From contig NZ_KL544005.1 of assembly GCF_000711985.1 (NCBI RefSeq), positions 695,970 to 759,969 of the forward strand: DNA of 64,000 bases. Reading direction: 5' to 3'. The notes under the pieces were generated by a model. The model was not told the origin of the DNA, made no database searches, and was given only the letters and a program-made list of their open reading frames with translations. Made by a program: the position numbers and the translations under genes. The stretch comes from Rheinheimera texasensis DSM 17496 (GTDB taxonomy: Bacteria > Pseudomonadota > Gammaproteobacteria > Enterobacterales > Alteromonadaceae). The number at the start of each line of letters is the position of its first letter. The stretch's first letter is position 1. This document shows positions 49,531-58,825 of this stretch, in pieces.

Positions 49531-50400
49531 TTAGAAAAGCGATTCCTCTTCCGGCAAGGGGGGTGGGTCAGGCTGCGCATTTAACTGCAACCAGGCCTGC
49601 CAGACCTGCTCTTTTTCCGCTGCAGGAAACGGAGCAGTTAACAGCTCTCTGAATTCCGGCGTCTCGCGGAACCGCATAATTGCCTGATCCAGCAGCTTCA
49701 ACACCTGAATACTTTTGGCATCCTGACCACAGGCAAAATAGGCCAGCGAGTAATCAGGCGCTTCAGCCAAGCGGAATTCAGTGAACTTTGCGCGCTCTTC
49801 TTCCGGCAACGCCAGGGCAAATTCGAGTGTCATGTCGACAAAATCTTTGAGCAGCATCGGCAATAAATCACCATATTTAGATGCTTTGGCGGTTCGCACA
49901 TAAATAGAATCAGCGGCACGGTGAAAGGCCAGCAGCTGGTCAATTTTGTCTCCATACAAACGGCCATCTTCCGTCACCAAAACCGGTGGATTTGGCAAAA
50001 TCAGCAGACGCTCGAGGCTGATACGACCCGCAGCATCCTCCATCCGGTGTAACCGCTTCACCCAGGGAGAATCATTTTTCACTAATAGCCGGATATCCGG
50101 CGCGATAATAAAAGCCTGACTAAACAGATAATGATGCAGACGGGCAGCCGATTTGCGCACGACCGGCGTGCAAGCACCCGGCGTTTTACGCAGTTCAGTA
50201 AAAGCGCGGTTCAGACTGACCGTTTCAATATGGAAGGGTTCGGTATAAAACTGTAATACGTGCCGGACCATTTTCACCGGCTGATAGCTATTGTATTCGT
50301 CCAGATAATCCGCCGCAGGGTTCATCGACAATAGTAATAACTCCGCGGCATGCAACGGCATCATGATGAACAGGGCAAGAAAAAACTTCATCGCACGCAT
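49531..50400 (-). CDS. Periplasmic solute-binding-like protein, paralogue 1
   Basis: A 289-residue exported protein. The start at 50400 has AAGGA 7 bases upstream; a TTG two codons earlier is rejected. A signal peptide (FFLALFIMMPLHAAE) precedes a family-3-like binding domain (YQPVKMVRHVLQFYTEPFHI, VSLNRAFTELRKTPGACTPV, FIIAPDIRLLVK, AYFACGQDAKS). It is clearly homologous to the next gene at 50570 (shared APDIRLLVK, AYFACxxDA and LNRAF blocks), forming a tandem duplication. The TIGR02285-type assignment is by resemblance. Ligand unknown. Confidence 0.75.
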   Translation of the reverse strand: MRAMKFFLALFIMMPLHAAELLLLSMNPAADYLDEYNSYQPVKMVRHVLQFYTEPFHIETVSLNRAFTELRKTPGACTPVVRKSAARLHHYLFSQAFIIAPDIRLLVKNDSPWVKRLHRMEDAAGRISLERLLILPNPPVLVTEDGRLYGDKIDQLLAFHRAADSIYVRTAKASKYGDLLPMLLKDFVDMTLEFALALPEEERAKFTEFRLAEAPDYSLAYFACGQDAKSIQVLKLLDQAIMRFRETPEFRELLTAPFPAAEKEQVWQAWLQLNAQPDPPPLPEEESLF

Positions 50401-50569
50401 AACCAATTCCTTGTCAGCAGGCTCAGAGGTTTATGCAGTGTAGGACCCTTCACATCAGAGTCAAACGGCCGTTCTGCCAGTTCACGCTAAAGCAAAGCTA
50501 TCCATTTGATGTTCCGAAAAAAACAAATTTACTACCCAGCCGCATTCATGGATCGCGCGCGACCAACCA

Positions 50570-51403
50570 TTATTCTTCTGAGGTCAGCTTTAACCAATGC
50601 TGCCAAACTTGCACCCTTTCCTGCTGTGGAAATGGTTCAACTAACATCGTTCGGAATTCAGGTTTACTGCGAAATGCCAAAATGGCGTTATTGAGCTGCT
50701 GTAAAAATTCAGCAGTAGCGGCATCCCGCTTACAGGCAAAATAGGCCAGGGCAAAAGGATCAGCTTCTTTGAGGCGGAAACTCTGCAAAGTCCCACCGGC
50801 CTCTGGCGGCACAACGACCGGATATTCCAGCGCAACATCGACAAAGCCTTTACTGAGCATCGGTAAAGTTTCACCAAAACGCGACACTTTCGTTGTTTTG
50901 AGGTACATCGCATGATGGCGTTTATGTTCGCTGAGCAGCGCATCTATGGCGTGACCATAAGCCCGCCCCTCCTCTGTTACCAAGGCCGGTGGCGATTTGA
51001 GGCTTAAAATCTGCTGCAGACTCAGCAACCCCGTCGGGTCCTGCAATCTTTGGAGTCGACGCGCCCAGACGGAATCTGCTTTGACCAGCAGACGAATATC
51101 AGGGGCAATGATGTAAGGCTGACTAAACAAAAAATCTTGCATGCGCTGCGGAGTTTTCCGCACACCAACCACACAACTTCCGGTCCGGCTTTGCAACTCC
51201 GCAAAAGCACGATTCAGGTTCACGGCTTCTATTGTATAAGGGGCAGGATAATACTTCAGAACCTGCTGCACCATGGCAACCGGCTGATAGGCAGATTCTC
51301 TGCTTTTAAATAACTCTAACGGCAATGCTGACAGCAACAACAGGTCATCACCAGCAGCGCATGCACAAGAGAAAATACAGAGGCCTGCTATCCAATTGCG
51401 CAC
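50570..51403 (-). CDS. Periplasmic solute-binding-like protein, paralogue 2
   Basis: A 277-residue exported protein with GTG start and GAGGAG 6 bases upstream. Signal peptide (WIAGLCIFSCACAAGD) and the same domain layout as its neighbour: YQPVAMVQQVLKYYPAPYTI, VNLNRAFAELQSRTGSCVV, YIIAPDIRLLVKADSVW and a terminal KPEFRTMLVEPFP. The paralogues keep a conserved early cysteine (GSC/GAC) and a late FAC cysteine, which may form a disulfide. They are separated by 169 bases with no clear terminator and may be co-transcribed. Confidence 0.75.
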   Translation of the reverse strand: MRNWIAGLCIFSCACAAGDDLLLLSALPLELFKSRESAYQPVAMVQQVLKYYPAPYTIEAVNLNRAFAELQSRTGSCVVGVRKTPQRMQDFLFSQPYIIAPDIRLLVKADSVWARRLQRLQDPTGLLSLQQILSLKSPPALVTEEGRAYGHAIDALLSEHKRHHAMYLKTTKVSRFGETLPMLSKGFVDVALEYPVVVPPEAGGTLQSFRLKEADPFALAYFACKRDAATAEFLQQLNNAILAFRSKPEFRTMLVEPFPQQERVQVWQHWLKLTSEE

Positions 51404-51530
51404 CTGTTGCTCCTCAATTTATGCTGCAACTTCGCAGTGTACCTTGCAGGATTGCGGTGTCAAACCGGCTGCCTGAAAACATGCCGGTGCGGCGGTGATC
51501 GCCGACACCGGCTACAACAGCATCAGGAAT

Positions 51531-52148
51531 TTACCCGGCATATTTAATCGAACAACCATAAGGTGCGGTGGCTGCATTCACCACTTGCTGGCCTGCTTTG
51601 ACGGCAGCCAGCGCGTCTTTCAGATAGGGCTGCGCCTTCGCGATATCTTCCGCTTTGCTGGATTTGATACTGTCGATGCCACCTTTGTATACCAGCACGC
51701 CGTCAGCATTAACCAAAAACAGATGTGGCGTAGTCTGGGCATCATACAACTTACCGACCTGACCACTTTCGTCCAGCAATACCTCGGTGGGTACTGCTTT
51801 GCGGTCCCGGTTTAGCTGCAACGCTGTCGCGCCGTCGACATGCCCCTGCTTGCCAGGTGCTGATGAAATCAGCTGCAGCCAGACCACGCCATCTGCTGTA
51901 GCGGCCTGTTGCAGCGCCGGGATATTGCCGCTTTTGTCATAATGTTTCTGCACATATGGACACAGATGATTGGTCCATTCCAGCACCACCGTTTTGCCCT
52001 TAAAACTACTCAGGGTGACGGGGTTGCCATTGGCATTACTGACACTGAAATCCGGTGCAGGCTGTCCAATGACTGCAGCAGCCTGTGAGCTGGCCGCTGC
52101 CAGGCTCAGCAGCGACACCGCCGCCAGTTTCCACATACGATGTAGCAT
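51531..52148 (-). CDS. Exported redoxin-domain (AhpC/TSA-like) protein
   Basis: A 205-residue periplasmic thioredoxin-fold protein with a signal peptide (LAAVSLLSLAAASSQA). The fold is clear from IGQPAPDFSVSNANG, GKTVVLEWTNHLCPYVQKHY and TPHLFLVNADG. It has a single active-site cysteine (HLCPYV) instead of CxxC, like many AhpC/TSA-type proteins of this group, plus a second Cys close to the C-terminus (YGCSIKY). GGAGAG precedes the ATG by 4-5 bases. It lies 21 bases downstream of a DsbD-type reductase on the same strand, which probably keeps it reduced. Confidence 0.85.
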   Translation of the reverse strand: MLHRMWKLAAVSLLSLAAASSQAAAVIGQPAPDFSVSNANGNPVTLSSFKGKTVVLEWTNHLCPYVQKHYDKSGNIPALQQAATADGVVWLQLISSAPGKQGHVDGATALQLNRDRKAVPTEVLLDESGQVGKLYDAQTTPHLFLVNADGVLVYKGGIDSIKSSKAEDIAKAQPYLKDALAAVKAGQQVVNAATAPYGCSIKYAG

Positions 52149-52169
52149 AAGACTCTCCTTTTTTATCGG

Positions 52170-54299
52170 CTAATCAACAACGCTGACGGTCCGGACCAGC
52201 AAGTCCGGCGTCAGAATTTGAGGCAGCTCTACCGCGTCCCGCTGCCCGGCAGGAAAAAACAGGTATAACGGCACGCCACTACGGCCATATCGTGCCAGCG
52301 TCTGGCGAATGTGTTCGTCGCGTGCTGTCCAGTCGGCTTTTAAATACACCACACCCCGCTCCGAAAAAGCCTTTTGCACTTGCGTGGTACTGAGCGCCAC
52401 TTTTTCATTGACCAGACAACTTAAGCACCAGGCCGCGGTGAAATTAACAAAAACGGGGGTACCGGCGGCCCGCAGTTCAGCTAAACGGGCATCGCTGTAT
52501 GGTTCAAACGCAGGGCCCGCGTGCTGAGCGCCTTTCTTGCTGACTAATGGGTCTGTCGTCTGTTCTGACGCTACAGATTTAAGTTGCAACACCCCCCAAA
52601 TGAGGCCAAGTACCAGCAAGACCAACGCAGTCAGCGGCTGCCAAAAGGTGCCCGCACGCTGCTGGCTTTGTCCCAGCCACCACAGCGCAAAGCTCTGCAA
52701 CAATAGCACCATCAATAACCAACTCCAGCTGTCAGCGCCTTGTAGTTGCGCCAGCACCCAGCCGAGCCAAATCGCGGCGCCATACATCGGAAACGCCAGC
52801 ATTTGGCGGAATACCAACATCCAGGGGCCAGGCTTTGGCAAGCGCCGCTGCAACGCCGGCCAGTAGCTCAGCACTAATACCGGGCTTGCCAACCCCAGCC
52901 CCAGACAAACAAACACCAGCAGTAACGTGAGTGGCGGTTGCGTCATGGCAAAACCCAACGCTGCTGCCATTAACGGCGCAGTACAAGGGGTTGCCACCAC
53001 GGTCGCCAGCACCCCGGTAAAAAAACTGCCGCGATACCCCTGCTGAGCAGCCAATGCCTGCCCGGCGCCATTCAAACGGCCAGTGATCTCATAAACGCCG
53101 GACAAATTCAGCGCCACAGCAAACAGCAGGCAAGTCATCAGAAGCACAAACAGCGGGGACTGAAACTGAAAGCCCCAACCCAGCTCAGTACCGGCCGCTT
53201 TAAAACCAAGCAGCAGCAAAGCAAAGCCCAACAGACTAAGGACAATACCTGCGGTATAAGCCCAGCCATGCCGGCGCTGTTCGCCCAATGGCTGCTGGCT
53301 GTGCGCCAGCAATGCCAGCGCTTTCATCGACAGGACCGGAAACACACAAGGCATCAGATTCAGCAAAAATCCACCGGCAAAAGCCAGCAACAGAGCCAAT
53401 GTCGTGGACATATTCGTGTCGGCTGATGGCGCAGCGACTGGCAAAAGCTCGCCAGACGATGCTGCAGCCATGGTCACACTTAACTGATAACCCCTGGGCC
53501 CGGCACCGGCTTCACTGAGCAGCAACACACCGTCCAGCACAGCTCCGGTTTGCAGTGGTGTTTCACCGGCGGGCAATTGCAGACTAAGCACGCCATGCTG
53601 TAACTGCCAACGCTGCGGCTGGCTTTGCGCCAACAAACCCCAGCGCGACGGGAAAAAGTAACTGTCTGTCAGGCTGACATCAGCCGGCAGCCCGCTGACG
53701 GCTAACTGATAGCCACCGGTCGGATCTGGCTGCAACTGGCCGTTAAAGGGCAGCGGCTGCGGCAATCTGGCCTCACTGGTGCTGAGCACCTGCAAATCTG
53801 CCGCAGATGCACTGACCGGACTGGCTGCCACCGGCAAACGAAGAGCCAGCTGCACGCTTTGCGGAATACATTCCTCTTCACACACGAGCCAATCGACAGT
53901 GGCCTGCAGTTGTAACGGCTGCCCGAGTGGCCAGTCCGCTGGCACGCTAAGCCACTGTAACAAACTGACTTCGTCGCTGTAGCCATAATTCGTGACGGGT
54001 CCCAGCACAAAGCGCTGCGGTGCCGGCCATTCTATCGCACTGATCTCAACGCCAGAGGGTAATTGCCAGCGGATTTGAGTTGCTTCGCCAGAATCACCCG
54101 GGTTTTGCCAGTAGGTGTGCCAGTGCGGGATAATTTTTTGCTGCACGGCGATGCGCAGGCGCTGGCCCGGGCTGACCACCTGATGATCAACCAGCAATCG
54201 CGCCTGCACTTGGTCAGTCGCAGCACTGGCCTGCGCCTCTGCGATGGCTGGCAGTGCGCACAGATTCAGCAATAACCCAAGAAAAAGCCTCAGCCACAT
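52170..54299 (-). CDS. DsbD/ScsB-type protein-disulfide reductase
   Basis: A 709-residue membrane thiol transporter. The start at 54299 has AGAGG 6 bases upstream. Signal peptide; an N-terminal periplasmic DsbD-like domain (to ~290) with CEEECIP; eight TM helices (~300-560) with the paired membrane cysteines (NLMPCVFPVLS, ATPCTAPLM); and a C-terminal thioredoxin domain with CLSC (AAWCLSCLVNEK, about residue 610). Electrons from cytosolic thioredoxin pass to periplasmic partners, most likely the redoxin encoded next. Family and mechanism are well established; partner choice is inferred. Confidence 0.93.
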   Translation of the reverse strand: MWLRLFLGLLLNLCALPAIAEAQASAATDQVQARLLVDHQVVSPGQRLRIAVQQKIIPHWHTYWQNPGDSGEATQIRWQLPSGVEISAIEWPAPQRFVLGPVTNYGYSDEVSLLQWLSVPADWPLGQPLQLQATVDWLVCEEECIPQSVQLALRLPVAASPVSASAADLQVLSTSEARLPQPLPFNGQLQPDPTGGYQLAVSGLPADVSLTDSYFFPSRWGLLAQSQPQRWQLQHGVLSLQLPAGETPLQTGAVLDGVLLLSEAGAGPRGYQLSVTMAAASSGELLPVAAPSADTNMSTTLALLLAFAGGFLLNLMPCVFPVLSMKALALLAHSQQPLGEQRRHGWAYTAGIVLSLLGFALLLLGFKAAGTELGWGFQFQSPLFVLLMTCLLFAVALNLSGVYEITGRLNGAGQALAAQQGYRGSFFTGVLATVVATPCTAPLMAAALGFAMTQPPLTLLLVFVCLGLGLASPVLVLSYWPALQRRLPKPGPWMLVFRQMLAFPMYGAAIWLGWVLAQLQGADSWSWLLMVLLLQSFALWWLGQSQQRAGTFWQPLTALVLLVLGLIWGVLQLKSVASEQTTDPLVSKKGAQHAGPAFEPYSDARLAELRAAGTPVFVNFTAAWCLSCLVNEKVALSTTQVQKAFSERGVVYLKADWTARDEHIRQTLARYGRSGVPLYLFFPAGQRDAVELPQILTPDLLVRTVSVVD

Positions 54300-54610
54300 A
54301 TCTAACCTCTGGGGTGCCATGACGGACAGTTCGTATTGAGATATTAAGCACTATGCCCGGGGCTTCGCTTCAGAATAGCGGTTGCAGCTATCGGGGCTGC
54401 CGCAATCAAAGCGTTGTTGCATGAGATGTTACGCAATACGCCTGAAGCCTGATCTGCGTTTTGTCGCGATAACTGCGCTTTTGAGCGGAAATGACTGAAG
54501 TCGGACAGACAGGTAAAGAACACAGTTTAGTGCCACAGGTGAGATTTAAACCACGCTTTACCAGCGACCGGCAAACGGATGGCCTGCAACGCTACACAAA
54601 ATACGACTGG
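54300..54610. other. Spacer upstream of DsbD-type gene
   Basis: 311 bases without a supported gene. It should contain the promoter of the DsbD unit. Nothing else distinctive seen. Confidence 0.4.
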
Positions 54611-55156
54611 CTAAAGCGGCGACCAGTCGCGGGCTAACAGACCGAGCTTCACATCGTCGACAAAACGGCCGCCGAGGAAATAGTGTTCACGCAGCAGCCC
54701 TTCCTGCACAAAACCATGTTTTTTCAGTAATTTCAGGCTCGGCTCATTGCCGGCGGTGACAGTGGCCACCAGCTTGTGATAACCACAATTTTGCACTGCA
54801 AACTGCAACAACGTTTGCAGTGCTTCGCCGGCAAACCCCTGGCCTTGCTGTGCAGGCAGCAGCAAAAAGCCCACTTCAGCCTGTCGGTTCGCCCAGTCGC
54901 TGCGCAACCCAATCACACCAACCGGGGCTGAGTTGTCGCGGCGCTCGATCACCAGCGCCATCATATCCGGGCGATGCACTGTCCAGGGCAGCAACCGGCT
55001 GTCAAAGCGGGCGCGGATTTGCGCTTCGCTTTGTACATCACACACATAACGCCGGACCGTTTCATCCTGATGCAATTGCAAGAACAGCGGCCAGTCCGCC
55101 GTGCGCATAGTCCGAAGCTGTAATCTGGCACTGGTTAATTCAAGAAAGTGCTCCAT
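54611..55156 (-). CDS. GNAT-family N-acetyltransferase (RimJ/RimL-like)
   Basis: A 181-residue acetyltransferase. Motif A for acetyl-CoA is visible as EVGFLLLPAQQGQGFAGEAL, with the following helix LQTLLQFAVQNCGYHKLVA. The opening TSARLQLRTMRTADWPLFLQL and the late LLKKHGFVQEGLLREHYF are typical of ribosomal-protein-type GNATs acting on N-termini or small amines. GGAG lies 8 bases before the ATG. It overlaps by 17 bases the 3' end of a truncated antiporter gene. Confidence 0.9.
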   Translation of the reverse strand: MEHFLELTSARLQLRTMRTADWPLFLQLHQDETVRRYVCDVQSEAQIRARFDSRLLPWTVHRPDMMALVIERRDNSAPVGVIGLRSDWANRQAEVGFLLLPAQQGQGFAGEALQTLLQFAVQNCGYHKLVATVTAGNEPSLKLLKKHGFVQEGLLREHYFLGGRFVDDVKLGLLARDWSPL

Positions 55157-55403
55157 AACATGGCTCCGCTGAAAAAAAATGAACTGACATCTGATTACTG
55201 AGCCTGCGGCGAAACGACCGCCGGCGCCGCAGGCAATTAAACAGCGGCGTCGCCATCATCGTCGTGATGATCGACATCAGCACCAGTACCGAAAATAAGT
55301 CGGCTTTAATTACGCCATTTTGCAGGGCAATATTCAGTAAAATCAATTCCATCATACCGCGAGCATTCATCAGGATGTCAACCGGCTCGCCAGTTAAGTC
55401 CAT
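55140..55403 (-). pseudogene. C-terminal fragment of CPA2-type cation/proton antiporter
   Basis: About 87 codons encode the end of a Kef/CPA2-type exchanger: LMNARGMMELILLNIALQNG and SVLVLMSIITTMMATPLFN match the last two membrane helices of such proteins. The several hundred residues that should precede are absent. The bases immediately upstream read as membrane-like sequence only in another frame, suggesting decay by frameshift and deletion. This marks the edge of a degraded pocket. Confidence 0.75.
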
Positions 55404-55760
55404 AACAGTGCGTTTACCACGTTCAGCAGTAGTGTCAACCAGGACAACATCACCCTGATGTCTGGCAACATTGCCAAATAAATCGCTGAATTTAACGCGC
55501 CATACTCAAGTGGAGTGGACGCAGCAGGACTACCCGTTCGCCGGTGGCGCTAAGTATTTTATGAGCAAAGTGCTTTAGTAACGCTGCTTAGATAGTTGGC
55601 ACATCGCGGCAAACCCAACACCGCCACCACTGCGTTCGCCCGTTCGCGCCTCCCGCGCTCACTCTTGATCGCTCACTCCGCGGCTGCCGATGTTGGGTTT
55701 GTTGGGGTTTGGGATGGCGGACTTCGGCGAATTTTGGTACTTGGTTTTATCTTTGGCAGA
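55404..55760. other. Degraded spacer with a structured inverted repeat
   Basis: 357 bases with no supported gene; contains the 11-bp inverted repeat at 55610-55701. Confidence 0.45.
55610..55701. repeat. 11-bp inverted repeat enclosing GC-rich core
   Basis: CAAACCCAACA (55610-55620) and TGTTGGGTTTG (55691-55701) enclose 70 bases rich in CGC/GCG, including GCGCTCACTC and GATCGCTCACTC. It looks like a small dispersed palindromic unit rather than a terminator. Confidence 0.55.
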
Positions 55761-55997
55761 CTATTTTTTTTCAATCGTTCTGACAGCAAAGAGTATCAAT
55801 ACAAAAGCGAAGACAACATATTTCAGCATATGCGTAAAGTATACGACGCTTCCATATTCGTACTTTGTTGCTCCGGAACTGATTATGTATCCCTGAAGGT
55901 ATTTATCTACAATAATTTTGATAATAACCAGCGCTAAAACCAAAAACAGAACCCTCACCGGCCAAACAAAGTTCTTGGGGACTTTAATCACTATCAT
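55761..55997 (-). CDS. Small two-helix membrane protein
   Basis: A 78-residue protein with two predicted membrane helices (PVRVLFLVLALVIIKIIV and MLKYVVFAFVLILFAV) and a short polar loop containing YIISSGATKYEYGS. AAGGAAG lies 7 bases before the ATG. AT-rich compared with the backbone, it lies in the degraded pocket between the antiporter fragment and the cyclophilin operon, so it is probably acquired. No family recognised. Confidence 0.6.
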   Translation of the reverse strand: MIVIKVPKNFVWPVRVLFLVLALVIIKIIVDKYLQGYIISSGATKYEYGSVVYFTHMLKYVVFAFVLILFAVRTIEKK

Positions 55998-56202
55998 TCG
56001 ATTCTTCCTTGACCTCTTGCTGTGTGGTGGTTAACTGGGACACTCCTAGGACACCCACCCGATTTCATAAACGCTCAGACGTTAACATCTCCACAACCGA
56101 AGAAAAAGCTTGTTAGTGCAACTGAGGGTTTTCCAGAGCCAAGTTTTGTTAGAGTTTTGAATATGCGTTTGGGGCGAATTGCAGGCATCGAATATGGAGC
56201 AT

Positions 56203-56295
56203 TGTACGGCGACGCTATCGCTTGCCGGTACCTACGATCTCAATCAGCGAGTAGGTACGCGCAAGCGAAGCCCGCTGGGCGTCACACGCCGTACA
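56203..56295. repeat. Nested three-stem cruciform
   Basis: TGTACGGCG pairs with CGCCGTACA (56287-56295). Inside, CGCTTGC (56219-56225) pairs with GCAAGCG (56261-56267), and within that GTACCTAC (56228-56235) pairs with GTAGGTAC (56251-56258). All three stems are perfect. Confidence 0.65.
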
Positions 56296-56376
56296 CATTA
56301 TTCCCAAATAGTTGTATGTGTATGTAACTGCTACAAATGAACTCGCAAAACGGCCGGATGATTACAAAAGCAGACC

Positions 56377-56401
56377 GTCAGCCGCAGGGATAGCGGCTGA
56401 C
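56377..56401. repeat. Perfect 9-bp hairpin
   Basis: GTCAGCCGC-AGGGATA-GCGGCTGAC; no T-run. Confidence 0.6.
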
Positions 56402-56536
56402 GAGCCTACAAGGATGTATTCACGGCGTGTCTGCGTTGTAAGCGTCCGCGCCGTTCGCCAATGTTTACTGGGTGAGTGAAGTACGCCAAGCGCGTGGATT
56501 GGTACCATCTTATGACGGTGAATCTACCCCCACCAC

Positions 56537-57103
56537 TCAAGGCTCAATCCGGATCTGCTTAATCAAAACCGGTTGTTTTGGGCTATGAAAGGCGATGGGT
56601 TTTGCGCCCGGATTGTCGATCCATTTTTCGTCGACTGGCAGTGCGGCAAAGGCGTCCAGTACTTTGTCGCCGTCGCTGAGCTGGCCGAAATTGGTGTATT
56701 TGCCGTCGAGATGTGCGCGGCGTTCTAAGCAGATAAAAAATTCGGTGCTGCCGCTATTGGGGTCTTCGTCGCGCGCCATGCCGAGGCTGCCGCGGATGTG
56801 GGGCAACTTGTCGGAGAACTCGGCCGGGACACGGTATTTTTGATGGTCCGGATGATTGTCATCATTGATGCCAGCTTGCGCGACGTGGCCTTTGACCACG
56901 CGGTAAAAAGATTTGCCGTTGTACCAGCCGGATTTGGCGAGTTCAATAAAACGCGCGGTGGTTTTTGGCGCCGCTTGCTGGTGCAAATCAAACTTCATAG
57001 TGCCAATAGTGGTTTCAATCACCGCAGTTGGCGCCGCCTGTGCTACACCAGCGCCAACACCAGCCAAACCGAATAACAACACCGCACTTTTTAACAGCTT
57101 CAT
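56537..57103 (-). CDS. ppiA: Periplasmic cyclophilin-type peptidyl-prolyl isomerase
   Basis: A 188-residue cyclophilin with signal peptide (cleaved after AQAA, ~23). Core motifs: FIELAKSGWYNGKSFYRVVK, AGINDDNHPDHQKY (a bacterial insertion), SLGMARDEDPNSGSTEFFI (given in part) and NFGQLSDG. The usual PPIase QxGxFxxG box is altered (VAQAGIND). It assists folding of exported proteins. AAGGAAAA lies a few bases before the ATG. It follows the VCBS-type gene by 17 bases and is likely co-transcribed. The symbol is by similarity; ppiA-type paralogues are common. Confidence 0.87.
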   Translation of the reverse strand: MKLLKSAVLLFGLAGVGAGVAQAAPTAVIETTIGTMKFDLHQQAAPKTTARFIELAKSGWYNGKSFYRVVKGHVAQAGINDDNHPDHQKYRVPAEFSDKLPHIRGSLGMARDEDPNSGSTEFFICLERRAHLDGKYTNFGQLSDGDKVLDAFAALPVDEKWIDNPGAKPIAFHSPKQPVLIKQIRIEP

Positions 57104-57120
57104 CCGCTTTTCCTTGTGGT

Positions 57121-58623
57121 TTATTGCAATAAAATGGTGAGTTGATTGGTCTGACCTTTGGCTTCCTGCGCGCCAAACGGCAGCACTAAATCCTCTTTGC
57201 CATCGTCGTTTAAGTCATTGACCAGTAAGTTAATGGCGCGTTTTGGCAGTTTAATATTTTGCCGGGTACTTTTATCGGAAAACAGCTTCGCGCCAACCGG
57301 GGCGTAGCTGCGTAGCGTGTCTTCATCTTCGGCTTTCAGCAAGGTCGCTTTGCCATCGGCACCTTTTAATACTGCGGTGACGGGCAAATTAAACTGACCG
57401 CTGCCAAGCGAAATGCCGACATCGACTTCCTGACGGTGCACTGGTTTAGTGCCAAAACTGCCGTCGGCCTGCTGTTTGTAGAATAACCAGTCGACCGACG
57501 CCGAACCGGTCAACAGCGCTGACACTATTTTGCTGATGCCAATCTCCGCCGCCGGCGTGTAAAAATCTAAGCGGCCGTCGGCGTCTAAATCAGCAAATTG
57601 CACATCAAACTGCACACCTGTGGTGTTGATCTGTTGGTCCGCTGTGGTTGGGAAAACCAGCTTGCCGTTGTCATTGCGGCCATAGTGAACACGGTAGCTG
57701 TATTTCTGCTCCATCACATCCACATAATGCTGCTGTTGCACTACTAAATCGGTGACTTTATCGCCATTTAAGTCGAGTAACCGTTCCAGCCGCGTGATAG
57801 TCAGGCCCTCGTAGCTGCGGCCGTCGCCGCCGCGCTGCTGCGCCTGCACATCCGGCGTCAGGCCAACCCCGAGCGGCACCACTGTGGCCGTGGTGGCAAA
57901 GCTGCCGTCCGCTTGCTGCGGATAAACCCACAGGTTGTCGTCGACGTTAAACACGATATCGGTGCGACCATCCAGCGTGAAATCGACCTGGCGCGGCGTT
58001 TTCAGGAAAAAATCCGGGTCTTTTTCAAAAATCTGCATTTGTGCGGTAATTGGCAGGGCATAAGTGCGAAAAGAGCCGTCTTTTTGCTGCATCAGCACCT
58101 GCAAGGCACGAAAATCAGGCACCAGAAAATCGGTCAGGCCGTTTTGGTCCAAATCGGCGGTAAATTCGAGCTGCAGCATCCGTTTGGCATCGGTCACCGG
58201 ATAAGCAGAAGGCGCGCTGGCTAATTGCCGCCATTTTTTTGTGTCGGTTTGATAATGCCACAAAGCGTCCTGCCCTATGGCCACCAACTGGCTGCCATTG
58301 TGGCCGGCTAAAGTCGCGGCCTGAAAAAACTGTACCTGGGCCGGTAAGGCGATTTGTTCGGTACTGTTATTGGCATAGTCGACCCGGCTGAGCCAACGAA
58401 ATTCATGGTTGTGGCCGGACACCAGCAACACCGGCTGGCCTGGCATGCGCAGCAGACTGCCATTGGCCGGATGCTCCAGTTTGACTGTGGTGGCTTTAAG
58501 TTGCAGCGCGTGCGCTGGCATAGCACCGAGCGTGCAGGCCAGTAACAAGCTGCCGGTCGCGAGCGCCAGTCGTTGTGGCCTGGCTGCATAAAAAGCTGAA
58601 TAGACGGCGGATCTCAGCGGCAT
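57121..58623 (-). CDS. Exported VCBS/FG-GAP-repeat protein
   Basis: A 500-residue secreted or outer-surface protein. An N-terminal extension and signal peptide (LALATGSLLLACTLGAMPAHA, cleaved near 40) precede a beta-propeller-like body with FG-GAP/VCBS calcium-loop motifs: DLDQNGLTDFLVPD-like, DFTLDGRTDIVFN, DLNGDKVTDLVV, DLDADGRLDFYTP and DLNDDGKEDLVLP. No enzyme domain. AAAGGA is 8 bases before the ATG. It is first gene of a unit with cyclophilin; the chaperone may help fold this large beta protein. Role unknown. Confidence 0.85.
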   Translation of the reverse strand: MPLRSAVYSAFYAARPQRLALATGSLLLACTLGAMPAHALQLKATTVKLEHPANGSLLRMPGQPVLLVSGHNHEFRWLSRVDYANNSTEQIALPAQVQFFQAATLAGHNGSQLVAIGQDALWHYQTDTKKWRQLASAPSAYPVTDAKRMLQLEFTADLDQNGLTDFLVPDFRALQVLMQQKDGSFRTYALPITAQMQIFEKDPDFFLKTPRQVDFTLDGRTDIVFNVDDNLWVYPQQADGSFATTATVVPLGVGLTPDVQAQQRGGDGRSYEGLTITRLERLLDLNGDKVTDLVVQQQHYVDVMEQKYSYRVHYGRNDNGKLVFPTTADQQINTTGVQFDVQFADLDADGRLDFYTPAAEIGISKIVSALLTGSASVDWLFYKQQADGSFGTKPVHRQEVDVGISLGSGQFNLPVTAVLKGADGKATLLKAEDEDTLRSYAPVGAKLFSDKSTRQNIKLPKRAINLLVNDLNDDGKEDLVLPFGAQEAKGQTNQLTILLQ

Positions 58624-58825
58624 CCTGATGTTCCTTTCAGATGGATTAAACGGGATTTTGCCTCAGCATACGATGAAGCCGCTGTTAAAGACCAACAAAT
58701 GTGTAACAAATTCAGTCATTCAAGCAATTATTTCGCTGAATAAAGGCAAAGGTCTGGCGAAAGATTTCCGCTCCAGGCCGGTTCGGGCTAAAATAACCGG
58801 CTTTGTTGTGTGTTGGAGATGAGTG

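Larger units (their letters stand above)
55998..56536. other. Gene-free stretch with two perfect or nested hairpins
   Basis: 539 bases without a supported gene. It carries a nested cruciform at 56203-56295 and a simple hairpin at 56377-56401, both annotated separately. The remainder shows no terminator for the cyclophilin operon. Confidence 0.45.
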
